A DNA stretch of 21,502 bases, from IMG/VR virus record IMGVR_UViG_3300029787_000389, positions 1-21,502 of that record; one strand, given 5' to 3'. Numbering within the stretch: the stretch's first letter is position 1; each line of letters opens with the position of its first letter. The notes below the pieces were generated by a model that saw only the letters and a list, made by a program, of their open reading frames with translations, ran no database searches and was not told the origin of the DNA. Made by a program: the position numbers and the translations under genes. This DNA comes from a virus. Shown one piece after another: positions 1 through 6,041 of the stretch.

Positions 1-198
1 ACTAAGTACTTTGTAGAAGGTGGTCCTGTTACAACAGTAGCAGATAGTGGAGATTCAGAAACAGAATTCTTCATTGCTTCTGGTTTAGGTTTCCCTATCT
101 CAGATTCAGTTGGTGCTAAAGCATCCATCAAGTATGAATCAAATGATGGTGGAGACAACAAGTACGAGTTTAAAACTGGACTAAAGTACAAGTTCTAA
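1..198 (+). CDS. C-terminal end of a probable outer-membrane beta-barrel (porin-like) protein, 5' truncated
   Basis: Frame 1 is open from the first base to a TAA at 196-198 and gives 65 residues of a longer protein whose start lies outside the window. The visible part is rich in Gly, Ser, Asp and aromatic residues, with stretches of alternating polar and hydrophobic residues (for example KASIKYES and YEFKTGLKYKF). It ends in Phe. A terminal Phe on an amphipathic last strand is the usual signature of Gram-negative outer-membrane barrels. A phage copy could be placed in the host outer membrane or be part of the virion; this cannot be decided here. The gene is directly followed by an intrinsic terminator, so it ends a transcription unit. 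The barrel call is inferred from strand pattern only; a fibre or adhesin C-terminus is the alternative. Confidence 0.5.
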   Translation, partial: TKYFVEGGPVTTVADSGDSETEFFIASGLGFPISDSVGAKASIKYESNDGGDNKYEFKTGLKYKF

Positions 199-203
199 AT
201 CAC

Positions 204-211
204 AATAAATA
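204..211 (+). promoter_or_regulatory. Possible late-promoter box (AATAAATA) abutting the terminator
   Basis: AATAAATA differs from the T4 late box TATAAATA only in the first base and touches the left arm of the terminator hairpin. A transcript starting about six bases downstream would lack most of the left arm and so would escape termination, which would provide a way to express the glutaredoxin gene. The short match makes chance occurrence possible. Confidence 0.35.
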
Positions 212-237
212 AGAGAGTCTTCGGACTCTCTTTTTTT
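211..237 (+). terminator. Intrinsic terminator with UUCG tetraloop
   Basis: AAGAGAGTC (211-219) pairs perfectly with GACTCTCTT (224-232) around a TTCG loop (220-223), followed by a T run (231-237). This is a nine-pair stem, a very stable tetraloop and seven T residues. It lies 12 bases after the stop of the barrel-like gene and 10 bases before the glutaredoxin start codon. Confidence 0.93.
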
Positions 238-247
238 CTCTATAACT

Positions 248-499
248 ATGGCAAAATCTCCAGGTGGAACGGTAATCTATACAAGAACAGGTTGCCCCTA
301 TTGCACAAAAATAAAAGAAGTGTATAATACACAAGGTTGGTCTTACACAGAGTACCAACTAGGTCTACAGTTCACACGTCCACAATTTAAACAAGAGTTC
401 GGACAGAATGCCACCTTCCCACAGGTCATTATCAATGGCAACAAGTTGGGTGGATGTACTGAGACTGTAAAATATCTTAGAGAGTCACAATTAATTTGA
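248..499 (+). CDS. grx: Glutaredoxin
   Basis: An 83-residue protein with the full glutaredoxin layout. The redox motif is C16-P-Y-C19, the cis-proline region TFPQV contains Pro58, and there is a Gly-Gly pair at 68-69 followed by Cys70. The length is that of a classic dithiol glutaredoxin (about 80-90 residues). It would reduce disulfides using glutathione. In T4-like phages such proteins donate electrons to ribonucleotide reductase, supporting dNTP synthesis, and thyX 1.8 kb downstream fits the same purpose. ATG 248 is the only start that keeps the first beta strand (TVIYTRTG). No clear Shine-Dalgarno is present, because the start sits only 10 bases after a terminator. This is the first gene of a plus-strand block running to 6445. 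Confidence 0.93.
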   Translation: MAKSPGGTVIYTRTGCPYCTKIKEVYNTQGWSYTEYQLGLQFTRPQFKQEFGQNATFPQVIINGNKLGGCTETVKYLRESQLI

Positions 500-504
500 T
501 TGTA

Positions 505-879
505 ATGAAAAACTACGACCCCCACAATGAGATGTTATACTCTTTGTTGGATAAGACGATTGATACAGCAGTCGCTGAGGGTAGATATCTCTTTAGTATG
601 GAGGGATATCTTACAGGTCATGACTATACTAGAAAGCAGACCAAGAGTCTACTAGAGTCCACAGTCTTTTCTGAAGTTAAGGAAGCACACGATGAACTAT
701 CAGGTTACATACGTGGAGACTCTATGCTCAAAGAAGCATACGGTTTCATTCCAAAAGCAAAAGCAAAGAAGACTAGGGACTACTTTAAAAAGATCATTAC
801 TCAGGCAGAAGAGTACTATGATCAACGAAAACCAGGACGCAAACTGGGTTCGAAGAACAAATCTAAACGCACTAAATAA
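505..879 (+). CDS. Conserved phage protein of unknown function with basic AT-hook-like C-terminus
   Basis: The most likely start is ATG 505, giving 124 residues; an in-frame TTG at 496 would add three residues and overlap the glutaredoxin stop. The protein is charged and mostly helical in appearance, with no membrane segment or signal peptide. The last 15 residues are strongly basic, with the pattern GRKLGSKNKSKRTK. This resembles the GRPxGSKNK tails seen in many phage and DNA-associated proteins, so DNA contact is a reasonable inference. The gene follows glutaredoxin with a 5-base gap and is followed by a late-type box, which overlaps its stop codon. I do not recognise its function. Confidence 0.75.
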   Translation: MKNYDPHNEMLYSLLDKTIDTAVAEGRYLFSMEGYLTGHDYTRKQTKSLLESTVFSEVKEAHDELSGYIRGDSMLKEAYGFIPKAKAKKTRDYFKKIITQAEEYYDQRKPGRKLGSKNKSKRTK

Positions 880-881
880 TT
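872..881 (+). promoter_or_regulatory. Late-promoter-like box CTAAATAATT
   Basis: CTAAATAATT overlaps the stop codon of the preceding gene and lies 29 bases before ATG 901. The same ten bases occur 28 bases before ATG 10196 and 32 bases before ATG 18477. CTAAATA and NATAAATA are the forms described for late promoters of T4-like cyanophages, recognised through the gp55 sigma factor with gp33. Confidence 0.6.
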
Positions 882-900
882 AAAACTAACGGAGTAACGT

Positions 901-1143
901 ATGACTGATATTTCTTTTCTTTACATTGCGTTCTTCCTAACATTGGGTAGTTTTTTCTTAGGTTTCGTGCTATCATGGAATCTGAAAGACGTATTCGATG
1001 AGTGGTCTGAACGAGCAGACTATGCACAACAGGTAATCCATCCAGAAATGTATAATGCAGAGGGGGAACTCGCTAACCCCGATGAAATACTTTACTTGCG
1101 TTTTACTGATATTGATGCTACACTAGACGATGATGAAGAGTAA
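901..1143 (+). CDS. Small membrane-anchored phage protein, unknown function
   Basis: An 80-residue protein with one N-terminal hydrophobic segment (about residues 5-26, ISFLYIAFFLTLGSFFLGFV) followed by a soluble, acidic tail ending in DDDEE. This predicts a single-pass inner-membrane protein; the tail side is not determined. The start is supported by a strong ribosome-binding site, CGGAGTAA, seven to eight bases before ATG, and by the CTAAATAATT box 29 bases upstream, so the gene probably heads its own transcript. The next gene begins four bases after its stop. No family is recognised. The acidic tail could bind a host membrane-associated partner, but nothing in the sequence names one. Confidence 0.8.
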   Translation: MTDISFLYIAFFLTLGSFFLGFVLSWNLKDVFDEWSERADYAQQVIHPEMYNAEGELANPDEILYLRFTDIDATLDDDEE

Positions 1144-1146
1144 ACT

Positions 1147-1581
1147 ATGAAACTATTGATTTCAGAAGTGCTTCAGAAAGCACACAATGCAAAGACAAAA
1201 GCAGAGAAAATAAGAATCTTACAAGAGAATAAAACTCCTGCACTGATGTCTATGTTCATAATAAATTATGATGAGAGTGTCATTCCCCTAGTACCATTAG
1301 GTGAAGACGTACCCTATCGTAAGAATGAAGCACCAGAAGGTACTGAGCATTCTAAATTAGAGCATGAAGCAAGGATACTATTCCACTTCTTTAAAGGTGG
1401 TTCTAAACTAACTCCTATCAAAAGGGAAACCATGTTCATACAACTGTTAGAAGGTCTACATCAGACTGAAGCAGAGGTTGTGGTCAAGGCAGTAAATAAG
1501 AACTTACATAAGCGTTACAAGATCACACAGGCATGTGTGAAGGAAGCATTCCCAGAGATAGTCTGGGGTGGTAGAACATGA
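1147..1581 (+). CDS. Conserved T4-like cyanophage protein, possibly DUF6433 family
   Basis: A 144-residue soluble protein beginning MKLLISEVLQKAHNAKTKAE. The first third is predicted helical, with an NKTPALMSMFIINYDESVIP stretch. The C-terminal third holds a long amphipathic helical region (FIQLLEGLHQTEAEVVVKAV) and ends in PEIVWGGRT. I associate this pattern (a Lys-rich N-terminal helix, a central P-L-V-P-L-G-E-D-V-P-Y segment and a C-terminal I-V-W segment) with a family of unknown function in T4-like phages, tentatively DUF6433. That label comes from memory and was not searched. Its stop overlaps the next start by four bases (ATGA at 1578-1581), so translation is probably coupled. Confidence 0.78.
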   Translation: MKLLISEVLQKAHNAKTKAEKIRILQENKTPALMSMFIINYDESVIPLVPLGEDVPYRKNEAPEGTEHSKLEHEARILFHFFKGGSKLTPIKRETMFIQLLEGLHQTEAEVVVKAVNKNLHKRYKITQACVKEAFPEIVWGGRT

Positions 1582-1853
1582 AGGTTCTTGTACATGAATG
1601 TGATCCTGTCAAGGATAATAAAAGAAATCTACCTGTCAATGCGTACATCGTTACGTATGAAAAGGAGGGAGCAGAGAAGCATGACATTGTTATCTGCACC
1701 TCAGTTGTAGAGATCTTTGATCATTACTACGACTTATATAAGAAAGGATTAAAGAAATGGGTGCAAGCAGATGGAAGAGTTCCAACAAGGCAGTGGAACA
1801 ATTTGCAAGAACAAAAACAGGAACCAACGAAACCGAAGAAGGGAAGAAGATGA
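1578..1853 (+). CDS. Small hypothetical phage protein
   Basis: A 91-residue protein that starts inside the stop of its upstream neighbour (ATGA). The first 60 residues look like a small alpha/beta domain, with hydrophobic strands (KVLVHE, AYIVTYEK, HDIVICTSVVEIFDHYY). The last 30 residues are polar and basic, ending TKPKKGRR, which suggests a disordered nucleic-acid- or protein-contacting tail. There is no membrane segment and no recognisable catalytic motif. It belongs to the run of short co-directional genes between glutaredoxin and thyX. Function unknown. Confidence 0.75.
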   Translation: MKVLVHECDPVKDNKRNLPVNAYIVTYEKEGAEKHDIVICTSVVEIFDHYYDLYKKGLKKWVQADGRVPTRQWNNLQEQKQEPTKPKKGRR

Positions 1854-2062
1854 ATCCCATCTATCAGTATAGAAAGTGGAACGACAAGACCGAGGAAGAG
1901 AAGCGAGACTTAGAACTTGCAAGTAAGATCCTTGGTTTTATTATAAATCCTTTCATACTGTGGGCAGCATGGAACATATGTATCCCTGCTCTCTTTGGTC
2001 TACCGCCTATAGGTTATGTCTATTCACTAGCACTATACACACTAGTTAAAATTATTAAATGA
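1850..2062 (+). CDS. Small hydrophobic (membrane) phage protein
   Basis: The start is placed at ATG 1850, which overlaps the previous stop (ATGA at 1850-1853) and has a purine-rich site GAAGAAGGGAAG just before it. An upstream in-frame ATG at 1757 would lie deep inside the previous gene and is less likely. The resulting 70-residue protein has a charged N-terminus (about 25 residues) followed by an almost continuous hydrophobic stretch (about 28-67) that could form two membrane helices around a PPIGY turn. It ends in KIIK. The next gene, thyX, starts inside its stop codon. Function unknown; holin-like topology is possible but nothing else supports that role. Confidence 0.72.
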   Translation: MNPIYQYRKWNDKTEEEKRDLELASKILGFIINPFILWAAWNICIPALFGLPPIGYVYSLALYTLVKIIK

Positions 2063-2769
2063 GTAAAGTTTGTCTTGTCTCCGTCACACCTGACGCTGAA
2101 AAAACTATAGGATACATAGCAAGAGTATCTAACCCCAACAACCAAGATAACCCTAAGGTTGAGAAGTTGTTAGAGTATTGTATTAAGCATGGACATTGGT
2201 CTATCTTTGAGCAAGCACACATGACACTAGAGATCAATACCTCTCGTGCTATCGGTGCACAAATCCTCAGACATAGATCATTTACTTTCCAAGAGTTTAG
2301 TCAGAGATATGCAAACACTGAACTACTTGGTACTAACATACCTATACCTGACTTGAGGAGACAGGATGATAAGAACAGACAGAACTCTATCGATGATCTA
2401 GATGAGAAACAAGTATCGTTCCTACAAGGTAGGATCGCACAGTATTTCGCTGAAGGCATTGACCTCTACAGTGAACTCATACGTGAGGGTGTTGCGAAGG
2501 AGTGTGCGAGAATGGTTCTCCCACTAGCAACTCCGACCCGTATATACATGACAGGAAGTGTTCGGTCATGGCTTCACTATATAACATTACGTACTGCTAA
2601 TGGTACACAGAAGGAACATGCAGACGTAGCAAACCTATGTCGAGATCATTTCATCTGTAACTTCCCATTAGTATCCAAGGCAATGGGATGGTGTCCTACT
2701 GCTGATGACTGTGACTGTCATGATGACTACTACAACGACCTACAACCCTGTTTGAGGATAGACCCCTAA
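2059..2769 (+). CDS. thyX: Flavin-dependent thymidylate synthase (ThyX)
   Basis: This enzyme makes dTMP from dUMP using methylene-tetrahydrofolate, FAD and NADPH. The 236-residue protein carries the ThyX signature RHR-x7-S (R71-H-R73 to S81, RHRSFTFQEFSQRY). It also has the upstream helix motif HGHWSIFEQAH (44-54) and the RMVLP segment that helps bind nucleotide. The length is typical. Cyanophages use ThyX to supply thymidine for replicating an AT-rich genome, alongside glutaredoxin. The start ATG 2059 overlaps the previous stop (ATGA). The C-terminus is rich in Cys, Asp and His (PTADDCDCHDDYYND), a pattern that could bind a metal but whose role I do not know. The following gene starts at the last base of the stop codon (TAATG). 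Confidence 0.96.
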   Translation: MSKVCLVSVTPDAEKTIGYIARVSNPNNQDNPKVEKLLEYCIKHGHWSIFEQAHMTLEINTSRAIGAQILRHRSFTFQEFSQRYANTELLGTNIPIPDLRRQDDKNRQNSIDDLDEKQVSFLQGRIAQYFAEGIDLYSELIREGVAKECARMVLPLATPTRIYMTGSVRSWLHYITLRTANGTQKEHADVANLCRDHFICNFPLVSKAMGWCPTADDCDCHDDYYNDLQPCLRIDP

Positions 2770-3002
2770 TGCCTAGATACGATTTCATAAACAAAGAGAC
2801 TGGAGAGATCATCCTCGATGTGAGTATGTCCTTCACGAAGCTCGATAAATATAAAGAGGAGCACCCAGAGTTAGAAAGATACTTTGGGAATCAAACACTT
2901 AAAACAACATATGGTCTCCCTAAACAGTCTGATGGATTTAAAGAAGTAATGTCTAAAGTCCAATCAGCACACCCTAAAGCGAACCTTTCGAGGTACACCT
3001 AA
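2769..3002 (+). CDS. FmdB-like small protein lacking the zinc cysteines
   Basis: A 77-residue protein with an N-terminus of the form MPRYDFINKETGEI...VSMSFTKLD. This follows the start of FmdB-type zinc-ribbon proteins (MPxYxFxCxxCGxxxExxxS), but every zinc-binding Cys position is replaced; no Cys occurs anywhere in the protein. The C-terminal half is polar and basic and probably flexible. Related Cys-less forms are common in T4-like cyanophages, where the role is unknown. It is coupled to thyX by a TAATG overlap and is followed after 3 bases by phoH. The FmdB comparison is an inference from one short motif; the gene itself is well supported by its context. Confidence 0.72.
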   Translation: MPRYDFINKETGEIILDVSMSFTKLDKYKEEHPELERYFGNQTLKTTYGLPKQSDGFKEVMSKVQSAHPKANLSRYT

Positions 3003-3005
3003 ATT

Positions 3006-3758
3006 ATGCCAGTAAAGAAACGTAAGCAACAATCTCCTGCCTCTATGAGTGCCAAGCAATTACGCAGGACAAAACCGATCAACCTTGATCAACTTAAGGT
3101 GATCGAACCACTGTCCGACAATCAACAAACAGTCTTCGACTCGTACAAGGAAGGTAAGAACCTTGTACTACATGGTGCTGCAGGTACAGGTAAAACTTTT
3201 ATCAGTTTGTATCTAGCATTGCAACAGGTACTTGACGTTTCTTCACCATATGAGAAAATATATATGGTTCGGTCTTTAGTTCCTACTAGAGAGATTGGTT
3301 TCCTACCAGGTGACCACGAAGATAAGTCTAATCTATATCAGATACCTTATAAGAACATGGTGAAATACATGTTCGAGATGCCTGATGAAAAATCCTTCGA
3401 AATGTTGTATGATAATCTTAGGACTCAAGCAACAATAAGTTTCTGGTCTACCTCATTCATACGTGGTACTACATTTGACAGGTGTATTATCATAGTAGAT
3501 GAGTTCTCTAATCTAAATTTCCATGAACTAGATTCCATCGTTACTCGTGTTGGACAGGACTGTAAGATAATATTCTCAGGAGACTATTCACAATCTGATC
3601 TTATCAAAAGCGGTGAGCGTCAAGGTGTGCTAGACTTTATGAAAGTACTACAAACAATGCCATCATTTGAGACTGTAGAGTTCGGTATCGAAGATATCGT
3701 ACGCTCAGGACTTGTACGTGAGTATCTCGTATCCAAAATCCAACTAGGTTTATCGTAA
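3006..3758 (+). CDS. phoH: PhoH-like P-loop ATPase
   Basis: A 250-residue protein with the PhoH ATPase core. Walker A is GAAGTGKT (57-64), Walker B is IIIVDEFSNL (161-170), and the sensor-like FSGDYSQSDL segment lies near residue 195. The N-terminal 30 residues are basic (PVKKRKQQS). PhoH belongs to the phosphate regulon in E. coli and is one of the most common auxiliary genes of marine phages. Its biochemical role in infection is unsettled; RNA or nucleotide metabolism has been suggested because bacterial PhoH2 proteins pair ATPase with RNase activity. No PIN nuclease domain is present here. No phosphate-box operator was recognised upstream, only 3 bases separate it from the previous gene, and the exonuclease gene overlaps its stop (TAATG). 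Confidence 0.95.
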   Translation: MPVKKRKQQSPASMSAKQLRRTKPINLDQLKVIEPLSDNQQTVFDSYKEGKNLVLHGAAGTGKTFISLYLALQQVLDVSSPYEKIYMVRSLVPTREIGFLPGDHEDKSNLYQIPYKNMVKYMFEMPDEKSFEMLYDNLRTQATISFWSTSFIRGTTFDRCIIIVDEFSNLNFHELDSIVTRVGQDCKIIFSGDYSQSDLIKSGERQGVLDFMKVLQTMPSFETVEFGIEDIVRSGLVREYLVSKIQLGLS

Positions 3759-4465
3759 TGAAAAAATTTAATCATGTGGGTCCTGCAGGAGAGTTGCAGG
3801 AATTAAAAACCCAAAACGTTGATGGTCAAAGGTTCTACCAAGCACCTTCGGGCAAATGGCTCCCCTCTGTTACTACTGTGGTTGGTAAGCAATCAGTAGA
3901 TGGTATTAGGAAGTGGGAGAAAAGAATAGGACTTCTGAAAGCAGAAAAGATTAGACGTGCGTCAGCATGGAGAGGTACTCAGTACCATACTATAGTGGAG
4001 TGTTATTTAAAGAATGAACCTGAGAAAATTGAGAAGAGCGAGGGTCTTCCCTCGTTCCTTTTTGGGGCTAGTCGTGAGGTGCTTGATCGTATTGATAATA
4101 TTCATTTGTTGGAAGCCCCTCTCTATTCTACTGACTTGGGCATTGCTGGCCGTGTCGATTGCATTGCTGAGTTTGATGGCGAACTTGCTATTATAGATTT
4201 TAAAACTACCAATAGTATAAAGAAAGTAGAGTGGTTGGAAAAGTATTTCGTACAGGAATCAGCGTACGCTTACATGTACTACGAGAGGACAGGGATAGAG
4301 GTAGATAAATTAGTCACACTTTCTGTAGCAGAGAACGGTGAGACACAAGTAGAACAACGTTACGACAAGAGTCCTTATGTAGATACTCTTTGTGAATGGA
4401 TTAAAGATTTTAAGATGTCTCTCCTTACAAGTTGGGCAGTCGAACAGTCAGGAGTAACACTGTGA
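3758..4465 (+). CDS. PD-(D/E)XK exonuclease (RecB/MGME1-like)
   Basis: A 235-residue protein with the ordered motifs of the RecB-like nuclease fold. GTQYHTIVE (73-81) supplies His77 and Glu81. GRVDCIAEFDG (131-141) supplies Asp134. IIDFKT (145-150) supplies the catalytic Asp147 and Lys149. Gln166 and Tyr170 form the QxxxY motif. This is the full active-site set, so the enzyme is predicted to be an active metal-dependent exonuclease. It may act in recombination, DNA end processing or host DNA degradation. Single-domain nucleases of this length, resembling mitochondrial MGME1, are frequent in T4-like cyanophages. The start is coupled to the phoH stop (TAATG), and its own stop overlaps the gp33-like start (GTGA at 4462-4465). 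Confidence 0.88.
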   Translation: MKKFNHVGPAGELQELKTQNVDGQRFYQAPSGKWLPSVTTVVGKQSVDGIRKWEKRIGLLKAEKIRRASAWRGTQYHTIVECYLKNEPEKIEKSEGLPSFLFGASREVLDRIDNIHLLEAPLYSTDLGIAGRVDCIAEFDGELAIIDFKTTNSIKKVEWLEKYFVQESAYAYMYYERTGIEVDKLVTLSVAENGETQVEQRYDKSPYVDTLCEWIKDFKMSLLTSWAVEQSGVTL

Positions 4466-4707
4466 AAGAATTAGAAGAGAACTTTATGACACAACCAAAG
4501 TTTAGTGCTTTAGTTGAGACCTGTGTGGCAGAATCAAATGGATTGATAAACTACATAGAAGCAGTAGCAACTGTGTGTGATGAGCATGGTATAGAAGTAG
4601 AGGTAGTAAACAAACTCATTTCTAAACCACTAAAGGATAAGATCAAAGCAAATGCACAACTACTTAATTGTATAAAGAGAACTACTAGAGGAGTATTACC
4701 ACTATGA
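4462..4707 (+). CDS. 33: Late-promoter transcription coactivator, gp33-like
   Basis: In T4, gp33 bridges RNA polymerase, the gp55 sigma factor and the sliding clamp to switch on late genes. I place the start at GTG 4462, not the in-frame TTG 4432, because a good ribosome-binding site (GGAGTAAC) lies 4451-4458 and the GTGA overlap matches neighbouring junctions. The 81-residue product has a central segment NYIEAVATVCDEHGIEVEVV that aligns by eye with T4 gp33 (SYLEATTAFLEENSIPETQF). After it comes a matching KLISKPLKDKI helix. It is shorter than T4 gp33 (112 residues), missing mostly terminal residues. Its presence fits the late-type boxes found here. The alignment is remembered and not computed. 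Confidence 0.68.
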   Translation: MKELEENFMTQPKFSALVETCVAESNGLINYIEAVATVCDEHGIEVEVVNKLISKPLKDKIKANAQLLNCIKRTTRGVLPL

Positions 4708-5075
4708 GTACAGCAGATGATTTCTTAAAATCTGAAGTAATTAAAGAAGAACTAGATGATCTTCAGAGAACTTATACTGAGTTGTTGAGCATGTCTCAGG
4801 AGTTCAGTTCTTATGATACAGAGGGACAACTAGACCATATCAATAAGACACTAGAACTCATAGCAAAACAGAAGGTATTCTATGCACGTCTTCAGTTGAT
4901 GGAGCAGCATATCACATACGAAGAGGACGAGAAGGACAGTGAAGTGATGGATATGAAGAAGAGAATTGACAATGTAAGTGGCATGTATTCTGGTGGTAAA
5001 AATCTACTAGAGATTCTTGAGGCAATGGAGACAAAACTATTACAATGGAAGAGTGCACTACTTGACAAAACATAA
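4704..5075 (+). CDS. DUF1825-like protein (cyanobacterial-type family)
   Basis: A 123-residue, highly charged, helical protein. The first 70 residues follow the pattern of cyanobacterial DUF1825 proteins: an SEVIKEEL helix, then DLQRTYTELL, then the SYDTEGQLDHINKTLELI segment, then FYARLQLMEQ. The C-terminal 50 residues are a second helical segment. No catalytic motif is seen. DUF1825 is a small family of unknown function known from cyanobacteria and cyanophages, so this supports a cyanobacterial host. It is coupled to the gp33-like gene (ATGA at 4704-4707) and ends 60 bases before gp32. Its last codons contain the -35 box of the gp32 promoter. Confidence 0.7.
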   Translation: MSTADDFLKSEVIKEELDDLQRTYTELLSMSQEFSSYDTEGQLDHINKTLELIAKQKVFYARLQLMEQHITYEEDEKDSEVMDMKKRIDNVSGMYSGGKNLLEILEAMETKLLQWKSALLDKT

Positions 5076-5090
5076 ATAGTACGTTACGAT
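5062..5090 (+). promoter_or_regulatory. Host-type (sigma-70) promoter for gp32 with an embedded late box
   Basis: TTGACA (5062-5067) is followed after exactly 17 bases by TACGAT (5085-5090). That is a perfect -35 with a four-of-six -10, about 45 bases before the gp32 ATG. Within the spacer lies CATAAATA (5071-5078), one base from the T4 late box. The -35 overlaps the end of the upstream gene. gp32 is needed from the start of replication, which fits an early promoter; a late box would extend expression. Confidence 0.6.
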
Positions 5091-5135
5091 TACACAGTAA
5101 CAACATACCAAATACAATTAATACGGAGAATAAGA

Positions 5136-6041
5136 ATGTCATTCGCATCACTTAAGAAATCCTCAGGATCAGTTGCTAAACTGACTAAGGAGTTAGAAAA
5201 ACTTAGTGGCAAAGGCGGTGGAAATGGTCCTGACGATAGACTCTGGAAACCAGAAGTCGATAAGGCAGGTAACGGTTACGCAGTTATAAGATTCCTACCT
5301 GCACCAACAGGTGAAGATCTACCTTGGGCACAAGTATGGTCACATGCATTCCAAGGCACAGGTGGATGGTACATTGAGAATAGTCTCACTACACTAGGAC
5401 AAAACGATCCTGTAGGAGAACTCAATAGAGTACTATGGAACAGTGGAATTGATTCAGACAAAGACGTTGCTCGTAAGCAAAAGAGAAAACTCTCTTACTT
5501 CAGTAACATATTAGTAATCAAAGACCCACTACATCCAGAAAATGAAGGTCGTGTATTCCTATACAAGTATGGGAAAAAGATTCATGACAAATTAGTAGAA
5601 GCAATGAAGCCTCAGTTCGAGGATGAGCAACCAATCAACCCATTCGATTTTTGGAAGGGTGCTGATTTTAAACTTAAGATCGTCAAGCAAGATGGATACT
5701 GGAACTATGATCGTTCCGAGTTCGCTGCACCTACAACACTAGGTGACTATGACGATGCAAAGTTAGAAGAAATCTACAACCAAGAGTATTCTCTAGCAGA
5801 GTTTACTAGTCCTAAGAACTTTAAGTCTTATGAAGACCTAGAGAAGAGACTAAACTTGGTACTTGGGAAGGGAGCAGCGAGAGTAGAAACTCGTGTAGAG
5901 CAGGAAGAATTAGAAATTCCTGTGACAGTTAAAGAAGAGACCACTAAACCTACCAGTGGGTTTGGAGATAGTGTAGAATCATTAAAGACAGACGAGGATC
6001 CAGACCTCGCATACTTCAGCAGATTAGCAGAGGAAGATTAA
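5136..6041 (+). CDS. 32: Single-stranded DNA-binding protein gp32
   Basis: The 301-residue protein matches T4 gp32 (301 residues) along its length. It has a basic N-terminal LAST-like motif (K7-K8-S9-S10) for cooperative self-binding, the core segments AVIRFLP, WSHAFQGTGGWYIE, LSYFSNILVIKDP, ENEGRVFLYKYGKKI and FKSYEDLEKR, and an acidic C-terminal tail ending DLAYFSRLAEED that recruits replication partners. It coats single-stranded DNA at forks and recombination intermediates. His70 matches the T4 zinc-ligand histidine, but the three zinc cysteines are absent: the SLTTLGQNDPVGELN region has no Cys. This variant therefore should not bind zinc in the T4 way. ATG 5136 has an upstream ACGGAGAAT ribosome-binding site. 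Confidence 0.96.
   Translation: MSFASLKKSSGSVAKLTKELEKLSGKGGGNGPDDRLWKPEVDKAGNGYAVIRFLPAPTGEDLPWAQVWSHAFQGTGGWYIENSLTTLGQNDPVGELNRVLWNSGIDSDKDVARKQKRKLSYFSNILVIKDPLHPENEGRVFLYKYGKKIHDKLVEAMKPQFEDEQPINPFDFWKGADFKLKIVKQDGYWNYDRSEFAAPTTLGDYDDAKLEEIYNQEYSLAEFTSPKNFKSYEDLEKRLNLVLGKGAARVETRVEQEELEIPVTVKEETTKPTSGFGDSVESLKTDEDPDLAYFSRLAEED

Noticed and set aside
301-328. TTGCAC, 16 bases, TATAAT inside the glutaredoxin gene
   Set aside because: The -35 matches only three of six bases and the element is intragenic with no gene start soon after it.
1757-1849. N-terminal extension of the small hydrophobic protein to ATG 1757
   Set aside because: It would overlap the preceding gene by about 95 bases, while ATG 1850 gives the ATGA junction typical of this operon.
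4432-4461. TTG start for the gp33-like gene
   Set aside because: GTG 4462 has a good ribosome-binding site and a stop-start overlap; the TTG would add ten residues read from inside the exonuclease gene.
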